Source: Pontibacter litorisediminis (GTDB taxonomy: Bacteria; Bacteroidota; Bacteroidia; Cytophagales; Hymenobacteraceae). Taken from it: DNA of 64,000 nt. Below the pieces are notes generated by a model. That model searched no databases, was not told the DNA's origin, and was given only the letters and a program-made list of their open reading frames with translations. Both the position numbers and the translations under genes were made by a program. Below, piece by piece: positions 38,738 through 46,426 of the stretch. Numbering within the stretch: the stretch's first letter is position 1; each line of letters begins with the position of its first letter. Location: NCBI RefSeq assembly GCF_029360645.1, contig NZ_JARDUA010000006.1:124001-188000 (forward strand), given 5' to 3'.

Positions 38738-39015
38738 GGGTTAGGGCTTTTTGGGGTGTACGGTGTGTTGTAAGGTTTGTATTTCTGCAGTGGTGCGCTT
38801 CCGAAGCTGCGTCCTGTCCCACGAAACCAAACGTAGAACGAAGATAAAAAACTTATCACTTACACTTCACCGCACCATTGCAGAAACATGTTGATAGCAA
38901 CATGTGCCCTTCATCTCGCAGCTTGTAGTCGGTCGTTACATTGCCGTCATAGGGTTGCGGAATGGAATTAATTGTCGTGCCATCGTCATAACCTGCCAAT
39001 GAAGGTTCTGTCTTT

Positions 39016-41343
39016 TTACTCTGCTTTCAAGACGTTTACAGGTTCAACATGCGCCGCTCGAATGGTTTGGGAGAGGACAGTCAGAAGCCCGACTATGGCA
39101 ACCAAACCAAAGCCTATGCTTACATTTATAAAACTTAAATCAACAAGACTGCTGCCTAAATCTTGTCTAATTAAATCACCGCCAAACAAGCCAGCCGGAA
39201 CACCAATAAGTCCGGCAATTAGGATAAGAATGCCAAAATTACGGGTAACTGCCCACACCAATTCTATGTTGCTTGCTCCCAACACTTTTCTTATACCTAG
39301 TTCTTTAACGCGTGTTTCTACGGAGTAACTTGCTATACCTAAAATGCCCAAACCAGCGATTATCATAACTATAAGGGCAAAGAATCCAAAAAAGCCTATT
39401 CTTTCTCTACTGCTCGAATACCCATCTCTTAGGTTATAAAGATTTGCTGTTTTTTCAGGAAAATGGTTTTTCCATATGGTTTGAATGGCTTTGGTTGCTT
39501 CCAATTCTGTATTTGGATTTAATTTTATGGTCAAGGTGGCTATTTCTTTTGGCAAATACCGATACACCAGAGGGCGTTGTTCGCCAATAATTTCATTAGG
39601 CATGATGCCAATGACTTGTACATGGGCAGAATCCAGTAATAGCGTTTGCCCCACTAAAGTCTCCGATTCAGACGCCATCAATTTTGCGGCAGCTTCATTC
39701 ACCAACACATATTGCTCAGTACTTTGGGGTATAGCCTTAGGGAAGTTTTGTCCCGATTTTAAGCTGATACCTTCTGTTTCAATTGTTTTTGGATCAATAC
39801 TTACGTAGTTCATTTCCAGAACTTTATCATTTAATGTTACAGAAGACTTGCCCATTTTCAACGGTTTATGGTACCAGTTGGTAGCCAAAGTCGTTTTTAC
39901 CTGGCTTAACTGGCTTATCTCGTTTTGCAGGTTTTCATATTTTTCTCCTTTTAAATCAAGTGTCAGGACATTGGGTGACACGGTTGAGCTGATGATTGCA
40001 TGATTTTTTATTTCATAATCGGCTAAGATGACAACCAATATCATCAGCATGATAGTCACTGAAAACTGGACGACAATTAAAGCTTTGTAAACAGCAATAC
40101 TCTGGAACAGCTTTATGTTCTTCATTTTACGCAAAACCTGTATGGGCTGAAACGCTGACAAGAGCCATGATGGAAGTGCCCCGGCGACTAAGCCTGTGAT
40201 AACTGCGTAGGTCAACAAGCCTAAAATCAAGGTTGTATCATAAGAAAACGCCACATCCATATCGGGTATATAGTGCATTAAAATTTCAACACATGGCATT
40301 GTAAACAACAAAGCAAACAGGGCAACAAGGGTCGATTCCATTAAAAATTGACCAATGATTTGTCTTCTTGTTGCGCCTATTGTTTTGCGAATACCAACTT
40401 CCCGCGCTCGGGAGAAGGCACGCGCCAATGTCAAACTGATATAGTTGAAGGCAGATAAAAGGGTTAAGGCCAGAATCAAAAATAGCTGTGTTTTTATGCC
40501 CGCCCAATCGGTGCCCGCATTGTGGTCATTTTTAATGTCTTTGTCTCGAGGGGTAATAGCCTCTATGGGTTGTGCCAAAAATTGAAGCTTGCTCTTATCC
40601 AGGTTCCGAGTATAGTTTTGGAGCGTTGTATTGAGCTGCTTTAAATCATCTTCTGATTTTAAACGCGCATAAATTGCTGAACTCTTGAAGTCTCCCCAAT
40701 TTTGTGAACTAATAGGGATTGCCCCTTTCTTTTCAAGCTTTTCAGCAGCATTAATAGAAAGCATTGCCTCAATGGGTAGGTGTGTTTCTAAAGGCGGGTC
40801 CTGGATAATTCCTCCAACGGTATAAGAACCTAAATTTTCAAATCGAACCGTTTGCCCTAAAGCATTGGCGTTGCCGAAAATCTTTTCTGCTGTTCTTTCT
40901 GTTAAAAAAAGGGAAGTGGGACTATTTATAAGGTTTTGTGCATTACCTGACAGCAACTTAAAGCCAAACACATCAAAAAAAGAAGGCTCTGAAAATTTTA
41001 TGTCAATAGGTACATCCCCTCCGTCAGTTTGCAAATTATGTTTTCCGGCCAGACGTACTTTTACCGTTTTTTCGACAAAGGAGACGCTTTCTATTTGAGG
41101 CGCCAACGGCAATGGAGCTGTTGCCCATTTGGTTTGTTCCACCTCATTTGTTTCCTGCGTGAGTATCCGTACTATTTGATTTAGTTTTGGATGAAAATGG
41201 TCTGTATCGTGATCGGCTTTTAAGCCGGTAAAAAGAACAACACCAACCGCCATGCTCAGTGACAAGCTCAGTATGTTGACTAATGAAAAAAGTTTGTTTT
41301 TCAAGAGTATCCGTAGAGCGATTTTTAGATTGTCCTTTATCAT
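39016..41343 (-). CDS. ABC transporter permease, duplicated FtsX/MacB type (second copy)
   Basis: A 775-aa paralogue of the permease at 24050-26416, with the same layout: MIKDNLKIALRILLKNKLFSLVNILSLSLSMAVG opening, first FtsX core REVGIRKTIGATRRQIIGQF, second core RVKELGIRKVLGASNIELVWAVTRNF. It is clearly AT-richer than the surrounding genes, with many TTT and AAA codons, which suggests acquisition from another Bacteroidota lineage. No ATPase gene is adjacent. Transcription is probably driven by the sigma-54 promoter at 41411-41427 with enhancer sites further upstream. Likely role is efflux or envelope transport. Confidence 0.9.
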   Translation of the reverse strand: MIKDNLKIALRILLKNKLFSLVNILSLSLSMAVGVVLFTGLKADHDTDHFHPKLNQIVRILTQETNEVEQTKWATAPLPLAPQIESVSFVEKTVKVRLAGKHNLQTDGGDVPIDIKFSEPSFFDVFGFKLLSGNAQNLINSPTSLFLTERTAEKIFGNANALGQTVRFENLGSYTVGGIIQDPPLETHLPIEAMLSINAAEKLEKKGAIPISSQNWGDFKSSAIYARLKSEDDLKQLNTTLQNYTRNLDKSKLQFLAQPIEAITPRDKDIKNDHNAGTDWAGIKTQLFLILALTLLSAFNYISLTLARAFSRAREVGIRKTIGATRRQIIGQFLMESTLVALFALLFTMPCVEILMHYIPDMDVAFSYDTTLILGLLTYAVITGLVAGALPSWLLSAFQPIQVLRKMKNIKLFQSIAVYKALIVVQFSVTIMLMILVVILADYEIKNHAIISSTVSPNVLTLDLKGEKYENLQNEISQLSQVKTTLATNWYHKPLKMGKSSVTLNDKVLEMNYVSIDPKTIETEGISLKSGQNFPKAIPQSTEQYVLVNEAAAKLMASESETLVGQTLLLDSAHVQVIGIMPNEIIGEQRPLVYRYLPKEIATLTIKLNPNTELEATKAIQTIWKNHFPEKTANLYNLRDGYSSSRERIGFFGFFALIVMIIAGLGILGIASYSVETRVKELGIRKVLGASNIELVWAVTRNFGILILIAGLIGVPAGLFGGDLIRQDLGSSLVDLSFINVSIGFGLVAIVGLLTVLSQTIRAAHVEPVNVLKAE

Positions 41344-41410
41344 GACTTAAGGTGTAGATTTATAAGGAAAAAGAGGCCAAATACTGAGAGGGTCTCTCTC
41401 AATCCTATTG

Positions 41411-41427
41411 GCAAAGTTGAGACCAAA
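41411..41427 (-). promoter_or_regulatory. Sigma-54 (-24/-12) promoter
   Basis: Read on the minus strand from 41427 down, TTTGGTCTCAACTTTGC has GG (-24) and GC (-12) separated by exactly 10 nt, with the TTTGC core at -12. Consensus is TTGGCAC-N4-TTGC; the CA of the first block is changed to TC. It is 68 bp before the permease start at 41343 and about 75-110 bp downstream of paired palindromes, the usual distance for an enhancer-binding activator. Confidence 0.65.
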
Positions 41428-41498
41428 GTATAACTGTTTAATCGCCAATGTTTTATAGTTGAATAGTTGTGTTTTGGCACCAACTGTTTATTAAAGCC

Positions 41499-41537
41499 CG
41501 TTCGATTTCGGACACTTGACTGTTCGATTTGATACAG
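41499..41537 (-). promoter_or_regulatory. Paired palindromic enhancer sites
   Basis: Two related sites on the same face: CGTTCGATTTCGGACAC (41499-41515) and CTGTTCGATTTGATACAG (41520-41537), both built on GTTCGATTT with arms of TGTTC/GGACA type. Their order, spacing of 21 bp and distance to the -24/-12 promoter suggest binding by an NtrC-type activator; whether it is the regulator at 22369-23742 is open, since those sites differ. Confidence 0.5.
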
Positions 41538-41688
41538 TAAAGCACAGATTATTTTATACCCAAATGAGCGTGCGGCGCTTACTTTTACCTTAGTGGGTGT
41601 TTTCGGTGGAGAAGCTTATTGTTGGAATTGCTAAACGTTTCTTTTTTTGTTTGGGAACACTAGTCGGGTTACACGGAAGAGCATTGTT

Positions 41689-41751
41689 GCTAACGTTGTT
41701 GTGCAGCCGAAGCCCGAAGCATAGCGAGGGTTAAAGCTGCACCTTGTTAGC
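41689..41751 (-). other. attC-like recombination hairpin
   Basis: Layout GCTAAC (41689-41694), 6-nt spacer, GTGCAGC (41701-41707), a 28-nt centre, GCTGCAC (41736-41742), 3-nt spacer, GTTAGC (41746-41751). This is the R''-L''-centre-L'-R' plan of integron attC sites, with the unequal spacers that give bulged bases. It lies 52 bp beyond the stop of the lipoprotein gene at 41804, the place of attC in a gene cassette. No integrase is in the window. Confidence 0.5.
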
Positions 41752-41803
41752 CAAAGATTTACTTAAGTTACACGTTCTTTTTTAAATGGAGCCTTTTTGG
41801 AAC

Positions 41804-42337
41804 CTACTGGCACAATGGATAAACCATTTTGTGATATGTTGCTTTTGGGTTCTTTACAGGGATATTAAAGTAGACTTCAGAATTATGCTTCACATGATAA
41901 TAGTTAGTATTTATCAATCCCAGAATAAACCTTGGTTGACTAACAAATTCATAGATTTCTAATCCATCCACTTTTGTTTCTGACTCTCTCACTTCACATC
42001 CGCCACGGTCAGGATAGTTGTAACGCTTAAAATCTTCCTTGTTTAAATCCCTATATAAATCCTGTCCTAGGATGAAGACATCAGGCGAAAGGAAGAAGTC
42101 TGCTTCATTTCTGTATGTCTTCAGTTTGTCACTTGAAAGAATAAACATCCCACCATGCTTTTGAGAATAGACACGCACAGGGTTCTTTATGCTTATAGTG
42201 TCAACCACATAGAATGATTTGTAATCTTCTTCTCCTTTATAGTTGATGTCATAGAGTTTCTGCCTGCAAGACGAGATTAACAGAATGGAAATCAGAAAAA
42301 GCCCGAAGTACTTTGTTATTCCTGTTTTTCTGTTCAT
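41804..42337 (-). CDS. Hypothetical lipoprotein, probable gene cassette
   Basis: A 177-aa exported protein; the lipobox is ISSC (Cys24) followed by RQKLYD. No known family was recognised. Notable is a Lys/Tyr-rich composition, AT-rich codons unlike most genes in the window, and one later pair of cysteines (GGCEVRE and YPLC near the end). The gene has no partner and is bracketed by a hairpin with GCTAAC/GTTAGC ends downstream and a GGCTAAC word at 42356-42362 upstream, so it may be a single integron-type cassette. Confidence 0.75.
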   Translation of the reverse strand: MNRKTGITKYFGLFLISILLISSCRQKLYDINYKGEEDYKSFYVVDTISIKNPVRVYSQKHGGMFILSSDKLKTYRNEADFFLSPDVFILGQDLYRDLNKEDFKRYNYPDRGGCEVRESETKVDGLEIYEFVSQPRFILGLINTNYYHVKHNSEVYFNIPVKNPKATYHKMVYPLCQ

Positions 42338-42367
42338 TTCTATAATTACAATTTATGGCTAACTAAA

Positions 42368-42396
42368 GTATAATAGGAGTACTACTCCTGTTATAC
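42368..42396. other. Hairpin upstream of the lipoprotein gene
   Basis: GTATAATAGGAGT pairs with ACTCCTGTTATAC over ACT with one mismatch. It lies 31 bp before the lipoprotein start and may be a regulatory or cassette-edge structure; there is no T run. Confidence 0.4.
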
Positions 42397-42481
42397 ACCA
42401 AATATAGCAGATAAACGGAGTAACCCTTACCTCGCAGCCGACCCAAAGAGCGTAGTTGCTGCTGTGCTTTCTTTCCTGTAA

Positions 42482-42541
42482 ATGATATAACACATAGCTA
42501 ATATAGTGTAACATCTCCACCCGCACCACCCGCTACCTTTG
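42482..42541 (+). promoter_or_regulatory. Tandem TGTAACA-like operator plus -7 element (HMA gene)
   Basis: TATAACA (42486-42492) and TGTAACA (42507-42513, within ATAGTGTAACA) are 21 bp apart; 20 bp after the second lies TACCTTTG (42534-42541). The same arrangement is upstream of the multicopper oxidase and the WrbA-RidA genes. The start codon follows 38 bp after the -7 element. Confidence 0.65.
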
Positions 42542-42579
42542 TCATGTTCAAAGTAAGTAACACGAAAAGAAAATAGAAC

Positions 42580-42789
42580 ATGAAAGAGCTACAATTCAAA
42601 ACCAACATCAACTGCGGTGGCTGTGTGTCTAAAGTAACGCCGGTACTGAATGCCACCGAAGGCGTTTGCGAGTGGAACGTAGACACAGCCAACCGCAACA
42701 AGGTGCTCACCGTGAAAACCGATTCTCTGTCTGCCAGCGAGGTGTTCGCCACTGTAGAGAGGGCCGGTTTTAAGGCAGAGGCGCTGTAA
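42580..42789 (+). CDS. HMA-domain copper chaperone-like protein
   Basis: A 69-aa single-domain metallochaperone. The metal-binding motif is CGGC (residues 12-15, in NINCGGCVSKV), the usual MxCxxC loop with Asn in place of Met. It would carry Cu(I) or a similar ion in the cytoplasm. It is transcribed on its own from a promoter with the tandem operator. No copper-transporting P-type ATPase is in the window, so its partner lies elsewhere. Confidence 0.9.
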   Translation: MKELQFKTNINCGGCVSKVTPVLNATEGVCEWNVDTANRNKVLTVKTDSLSASEVFATVERAGFKAEAL

Positions 42790-43095
42790 CCATAAATGGG
42801 CAGCACACCAGCGGCTGCTCACCTCAGCTTAGCCAAGCCAGGCGCCTGTCTAGCTGTTGCTTGTTTGTCCTGCAAAAGCACCTGTTTGTGCATGGTGTGG
42901 GGCAGCAAAAACGCAGACCTTTGTGCCGTTGCAACAAGATAGAAGCAAGCGGGTGCTGTACAAAGTACAAGTATAACACGGCCTGCTTACAAGCTAACAA
43001 CTAGTCCTTACCCATTATTGGATTAAAACGGCAGCTGCCCCTGAAAAGGTGGACGGCTACCTTCATGCCCGAACCATTAGCTACAAAATAAAACC
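42790..43095. other. Intergenic gap
   Basis: About 305 bp. It holds a degenerate arm of the inverted repeat at 29295-29361 (42866-42888). No gene is seen. Confidence 0.4.
42866..42888 (+). repeat. Copy of an inverted-repeat arm
   Basis: TGTCCTGCAAAAGCACCTGT continues with TTG and matches the complement of the arm at 29295-29314 plus flank with about four differences. Confidence 0.5.
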
Positions 43096-44334
43096 ATGAA
43101 AAAAGTATTACGCACCACGATCGGCGCGGCAGCCCTAAGTTTGCTGCTGCTCCACCAGGCCAGCGCCCAAATCGACCTGAGCTTTCCGGCTACTCCGGCA
43201 CCGGATACTGCCCAAGCGGGTAAGCCACACTTCAGGTCAAGTATAAACGGTATCATCACTGCCTCAGGCTTTGTGCAAGATGGCACCTTTGGCCTCGGCG
43301 ACGGCGCCATTACCATGTGGGCCAACCCAAAGCAACCCACCCAGGACGAGCACCAGTTTGGCGGCGACCTGCGCAAGACCTGGCTCATCTTTAAAGGCAC
43401 TGCCTACAACCTACCGCACGGCATCACGGCCACCGGCCGGGCCGAGATCGACTTTCTGGGAGGCACTGCAGGCGCAGGCGGCTTTGCCGACGAGAACCTG
43501 CTGCCGCGCGTGCGCCTGGCGTACGTGGAGGTACAGAAGGGGCAGACAAGGCTGCGCCTGGGCCAGAACTGGACGCCAATGGTGGCCCATTTCCCAAACT
43601 CGGTCACACACTTTGCCATGGGCTACGGCTCGGCAGGCGGCATTGGCTTCCGCAATCCCGGCCTGTTCCTGTACCAGGGCCTGAGCAGCCCTACGGCAGC
43701 CACCAAAGTGCGCCTGGACCTGGCCGTTTTCCGCGGCTCCTGGACCGGCCCCAAAGCCGAAGCAGACGGGCGTGACGAAGGGGAAATCGGCACACCGCAA
43801 ACCGAGGTCGGCCTGAACATCAGCAATCAGACGAAGCCCCTGAAATGGGAGGTGCACCTGGCCGGCCATTACGACAGCAAGCGCCTGGTGCAGGGCGATA
43901 CCCGCAGCAACCTGAAAGGCAAAGCCGTGCAGGCCGGAACAAAGCTGACGTACGGCGGAGCCACCCTGCAGGGGAACGCCTACTGGGGCCGCGCCATCGG
44001 CCAGAGCTGGGGCCAATTGCTGCAGTTCGGCGATATAACGGGGTACGGTGCTTGGGGGCAGGCAGGGTATAAGTTTGGCAACAACTTCAGCGCGTGGATC
44101 ATGTACGGGCAGGACAACCCGAACGATGGCGATGTACTGGCTGAAGTGCCCGGGAACGCCCGGCTCAAAAACGAGATACTTGTGCCGATGCTCCGCTACG
44201 ACCTCGGGCCGCTGGGCATTGCCCTGGAGTGGTACCGCGCCAACACTGATTGGCGACTGGTGGAGAACGGGCAGGAGGTATACAAGACCACCTCGGCAAA
44301 CCAACTGGCACTGGGGGCGCAGTTTGTGTTTTAA
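43096..44334 (+). CDS. Outer-membrane porin-like protein
   Basis: A 412-aa protein with a signal peptide ending SASAQ (residue 25), followed by amphipathic strands of alternating residues and a C-terminal Phe (LALGAQFVF), the mark of an outer-membrane barrel. The pattern GRAEIDFLG, RLRLGQNWTP and RVRLAYVEVQ resembles porins of the O/P type (DcaP-like group). The substrate is not known; its place between the HMA chaperone and the DoxX/CDF genes suggests metal or stress linkage, which is inference. The start lies in the same AAAACCATGAAAAAA context as two other genes. Confidence 0.8.
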   Translation: MKKVLRTTIGAAALSLLLLHQASAQIDLSFPATPAPDTAQAGKPHFRSSINGIITASGFVQDGTFGLGDGAITMWANPKQPTQDEHQFGGDLRKTWLIFKGTAYNLPHGITATGRAEIDFLGGTAGAGGFADENLLPRVRLAYVEVQKGQTRLRLGQNWTPMVAHFPNSVTHFAMGYGSAGGIGFRNPGLFLYQGLSSPTAATKVRLDLAVFRGSWTGPKAEADGRDEGEIGTPQTEVGLNISNQTKPLKWEVHLAGHYDSKRLVQGDTRSNLKGKAVQAGTKLTYGGATLQGNAYWGRAIGQSWGQLLQFGDITGYGAWGQAGYKFGNNFSAWIMYGQDNPNDGDVLAEVPGNARLKNEILVPMLRYDLGPLGIALEWYRANTDWRLVENGQEVYKTTSANQLALGAQFVF

Positions 44335-44358
44335 TAGTAGGAGTGAGCAGCACCGGGT

Positions 44359-44377
44359 CCAACCACCCCTGCCCCTC
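44359..44377 (+). repeat. GC-rich dispersed word, copy 2
   Basis: CCAACCACCCCTGCCCCTC; reverse complement of 14672-14691 and same word as 61302-61318. Confidence 0.55.
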
Positions 44378-44401
44378 AGAGCTACGCTTGCTAACTCAAA
44401 A

Positions 44402-44885
44402 CTCACGTTTTGACTAGTCCAGAGGAGGCGAATCACCCCACCCCAGCCCTCCCCTAAGAGCAGGGGAGGGAGTTCAGCGCCAGCTCCGTTGGCCTTAGCT
44501 ATCGAAAGCTGTTCCCAGTCCTTGGGTTGAGCGCCTTGTGAGATCCGGTGCCACGCTAGTGGCCAGCGCCCTGGCGCAGGAGGGAACACAGCGTGATGCC
44601 CTTAACGAGGGCCCCTACCCCCAGGACAAGCCCTCTCGGGCTGGAGAGTACCAAATTTTGAGGTGGAAAGAGCCGCTCGTAAGACTGAGGATCAGCAGTC
44701 GCTAGCAAGGATAGCTTGGTCCAAGCTGCGGAAAGCAGGGGCTGTGGAAGTATAAAAAGGCACGAGTTGCAAACTCGCGGCAGCGGTTGTAAAGCCAAGG
44801 ATGAACAGAAGCTAGTAAAGATAGCTTACCTCAAGCTGCATTAAGCTGAATCTAAGGCACAAGCGAACGCTGGCGCCAGTGTAGG
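44402..44885 (-). repeat. Long intergenic repeat, copy B
   Basis: Reverse complement of 14060-14534, with the same blocks in reversed order: CTAGTCCAGAGG (44414-44425), the hairpin CCCTCCCC...GGGGAGGG (44447-44470), CCAGTCCTTGGGTTGAGCGCCTT (from 44515, shortened in copy A), GCCCTCTCGGGCTGGAGAG (44630-44648). It extends to a CAAGCGAACGCTGGCGCCAG word near 44862. It lies between the porin and DoxX genes. Confidence 0.8.
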
Positions 44886-44978
44886 TACAGAAGCAGCAAG
44901 CATCCTAGAGCCATCACTCAAATCAGTAAGAACATATCAAATCAAATAATTACCCATTACCACAACGATACAATAACT

Positions 44979-45386
44979 ATGAAAAATTCATCAATCAACA
45001 CCTTCGTCCTTGCCGCCAGAATCCTGGTCGGAACCACCTTTCTGATTGCGGGCCTGCATAAAGCCTTGTTCTGGGATGGCCCTGCCATGTGGATGGCCTC
45101 CAAGGGGCTGCCGTTTGTGCCCTTGCTGCTGGGTATAGCCATGGCAACCGAGTTGGTGGGAGCCTTGCTGCTGTTTGCCGGCATCAAGGTAAAGCAAACC
45201 GCCATTGCCCTTATCCTGCTGCTCCTGCCCATGACGCTGCTGATGCACACCTTCTGGAACATGGAAGGCATGATGCAGCAAAACGCCATCATGGACTTTA
45301 TCCAGAACGTCGCGATAATGGGTGGTCTGGTAGCTCTTGCCAGTTTGGCGCACCTTACTGCAAAGCAGAAAGCAAGTGTTAAATAA
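44979..45386 (+). CDS. DoxX-like membrane protein
   Basis: A 135-aa integral membrane protein with four predicted helices, in the DoxX family (AARILVGTTFLIAGLHKALFWDGPAMWM opening). Family members join thiol or sulfur stress complexes or quinone-linked oxidases; function here is not known. It is followed after 58 bp by the CDF gene with a hairpin between them. Confidence 0.8.
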   Translation: MKNSSINTFVLAARILVGTTFLIAGLHKALFWDGPAMWMASKGLPFVPLLLGIAMATELVGALLLFAGIKVKQTAIALILLLLPMTLLMHTFWNMEGMMQQNAIMDFIQNVAIMGGLVALASLAHLTAKQKASVK

Positions 45387-45400
45387 ATCGATCACATTAG

Positions 45401-45430
45401 CCGTGCTTCAGCCAACGAAGCACGGTTTTA
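45401..45430 (+). terminator. Intrinsic terminator after the DoxX gene
   Basis: CCGTGCTTC pairs with GAAGCACGG (45401-45425, 7-nt loop), followed by TTTTA. It may attenuate read-through into the CDF gene, whose start is 15 bp further. Confidence 0.75.
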
Positions 45431-45444
45431 TACTTTAAAAAACT

Positions 45445-46341
45445 ATGGCACATCATCACCATCATCATGGGCATCACCACCACCATCATGTTACGGGTAA
45501 CATCCGTTTTGCTTTCTTCCTGAACCTGGGCTTTGCCATTCTGGAGCTGATCGGCGGCTTTTTTGTGAACAGTGTGGCGATCATGAGCGACGCACTGCAC
45601 GACTTCGGCGATGCCTTTACCCTGGGTGTCAGTTACTTTCTGCAACGCAAGTCGGAGCAGGCCGGTAATGCGCGCTATACCTACGGCTACAAACGCTATT
45701 CGGTGGCAGGGGCTGTTCTGACATCGCTTATACTTATACTGGGCTCTGTTTTCGTGCTGACTGAAGCTGTGGATAGGCTCCTGAACCCTGAGATGCCAAA
45801 CCCATACGGAATGTTGCTTTTTGCGCTGCTGGGGCTGGCAGTGAACGGGGCGGCCTTCTTCAGGCTGCGCGGGGGGCACAACCTGAACCAACGGGCCGTG
45901 TCGCTGCACATGCTCGAAGACCTGCTGGGCTGGGCTGCCGTGCTTATCGTGAGCATCATCCTGTTTTTCGTGGAGTGGCCCTGGCTGGACCCGCTGCTCT
46001 CGGTCGGTATTTCGTGCTTCATGCTGCTGAACGCCGCCAGAAATGCCTGGTCTGCCTTTAAAGTGCTGCTGCAGGAGAACCCGCTGGCAAGCGAGCTGCA
46101 CAAGGTAAAAGAGCAGGTGCTTTCGGTAAGCACGGTGCAGGGTGTGCATCAACTAAAAGTATGGTCGCTGGATGGCGAGCATCATGTGCTGTCGGCGCAT
46201 GTGGTGGTGGAAAGCACCGCTGAACCCACCGCAGTGGCTGCCCTGAAACAGCAGATCCGGCATATACTGGAGCCTTTTGCGATAACAGAGGCTACTCTAG
46301 AGCTGGAGCAGGCAGGGGAGAGGTGTACGCTGCACGTATAA
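45445..46341 (+). CDS. Cation diffusion facilitator with His-rich N-terminus
   Basis: A 298-aa proton-coupled metal exporter of the CDF family with six membrane helices. It opens with a His-rich tail, residues 3-15 being HHHHHHGHHHHHH, more extreme than most family members. The site-A residues are His-Asp in HDFGD (helix 2) and HMLED (helix 5), the zinc/cobalt/cadmium type. The C-terminal cytoplasmic domain (HQLKVWSLDGEHHVLSAHVVVE) is present. It probably exports Zn(II) or a related ion. Symbol czcD would fit but is not assigned. Confidence 0.93.
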   Translation: MAHHHHHHGHHHHHHVTGNIRFAFFLNLGFAILELIGGFFVNSVAIMSDALHDFGDAFTLGVSYFLQRKSEQAGNARYTYGYKRYSVAGAVLTSLILILGSVFVLTEAVDRLLNPEMPNPYGMLLFALLGLAVNGAAFFRLRGGHNLNQRAVSLHMLEDLLGWAAVLIVSIILFFVEWPWLDPLLSVGISCFMLLNAARNAWSAFKVLLQENPLASELHKVKEQVLSVSTVQGVHQLKVWSLDGEHHVLSAHVVVESTAEPTAVAALKQQIRHILEPFAITEATLELEQAGERCTLHV

Positions 46342-46361
46342 ACTGCTGAACCGGGGAAAGG

Positions 46362-46394
46362 CAAAGGCCGCTACTGTTTTGGTAGCGGCCTTTG
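46362..46394. terminator. Bidirectional intrinsic terminator
   Basis: CAAAGGCCGCTAC pairs with GTAGCGGCCTTTG over a 7-nt loop between the CDF gene and the convergent MBL gene. Confidence 0.8.
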
Positions 46395-46426
46395 TTGTTT
46401 CTGAAGGTCCAATCATACCTTTACAG

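Larger units (their letters stand above)
41344..41803. other. Intergenic gap with sigma-54 promoter, enhancer sites and attC-like hairpin
   Basis: About 460 bp between two minus-strand genes. It contains three separately listed elements and no gene. Confidence 0.55.
44335..44978. other. Intergenic gap with long repeat, copy B
   Basis: About 640 bp without a gene. Most of it is the second copy of the long repeat (44402-44885); a GC-rich dispersed word is at 44359-44377. It separates the porin from the DoxX gene. Confidence 0.6.

Noticed and set aside
38934..38940. TGTAACG on the minus strand upstream of the AraC gene at 37850-38737 as a self-regulatory operator
   Set aside because: Neither the 21-bp partner nor the -7 element is present.
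43411..44589. 392-codon minus-strand frame opposite the porin gene
   Set aside because: Antisense shadow of a GC-rich gene; the plus-strand frame has a signal peptide and barrel end.
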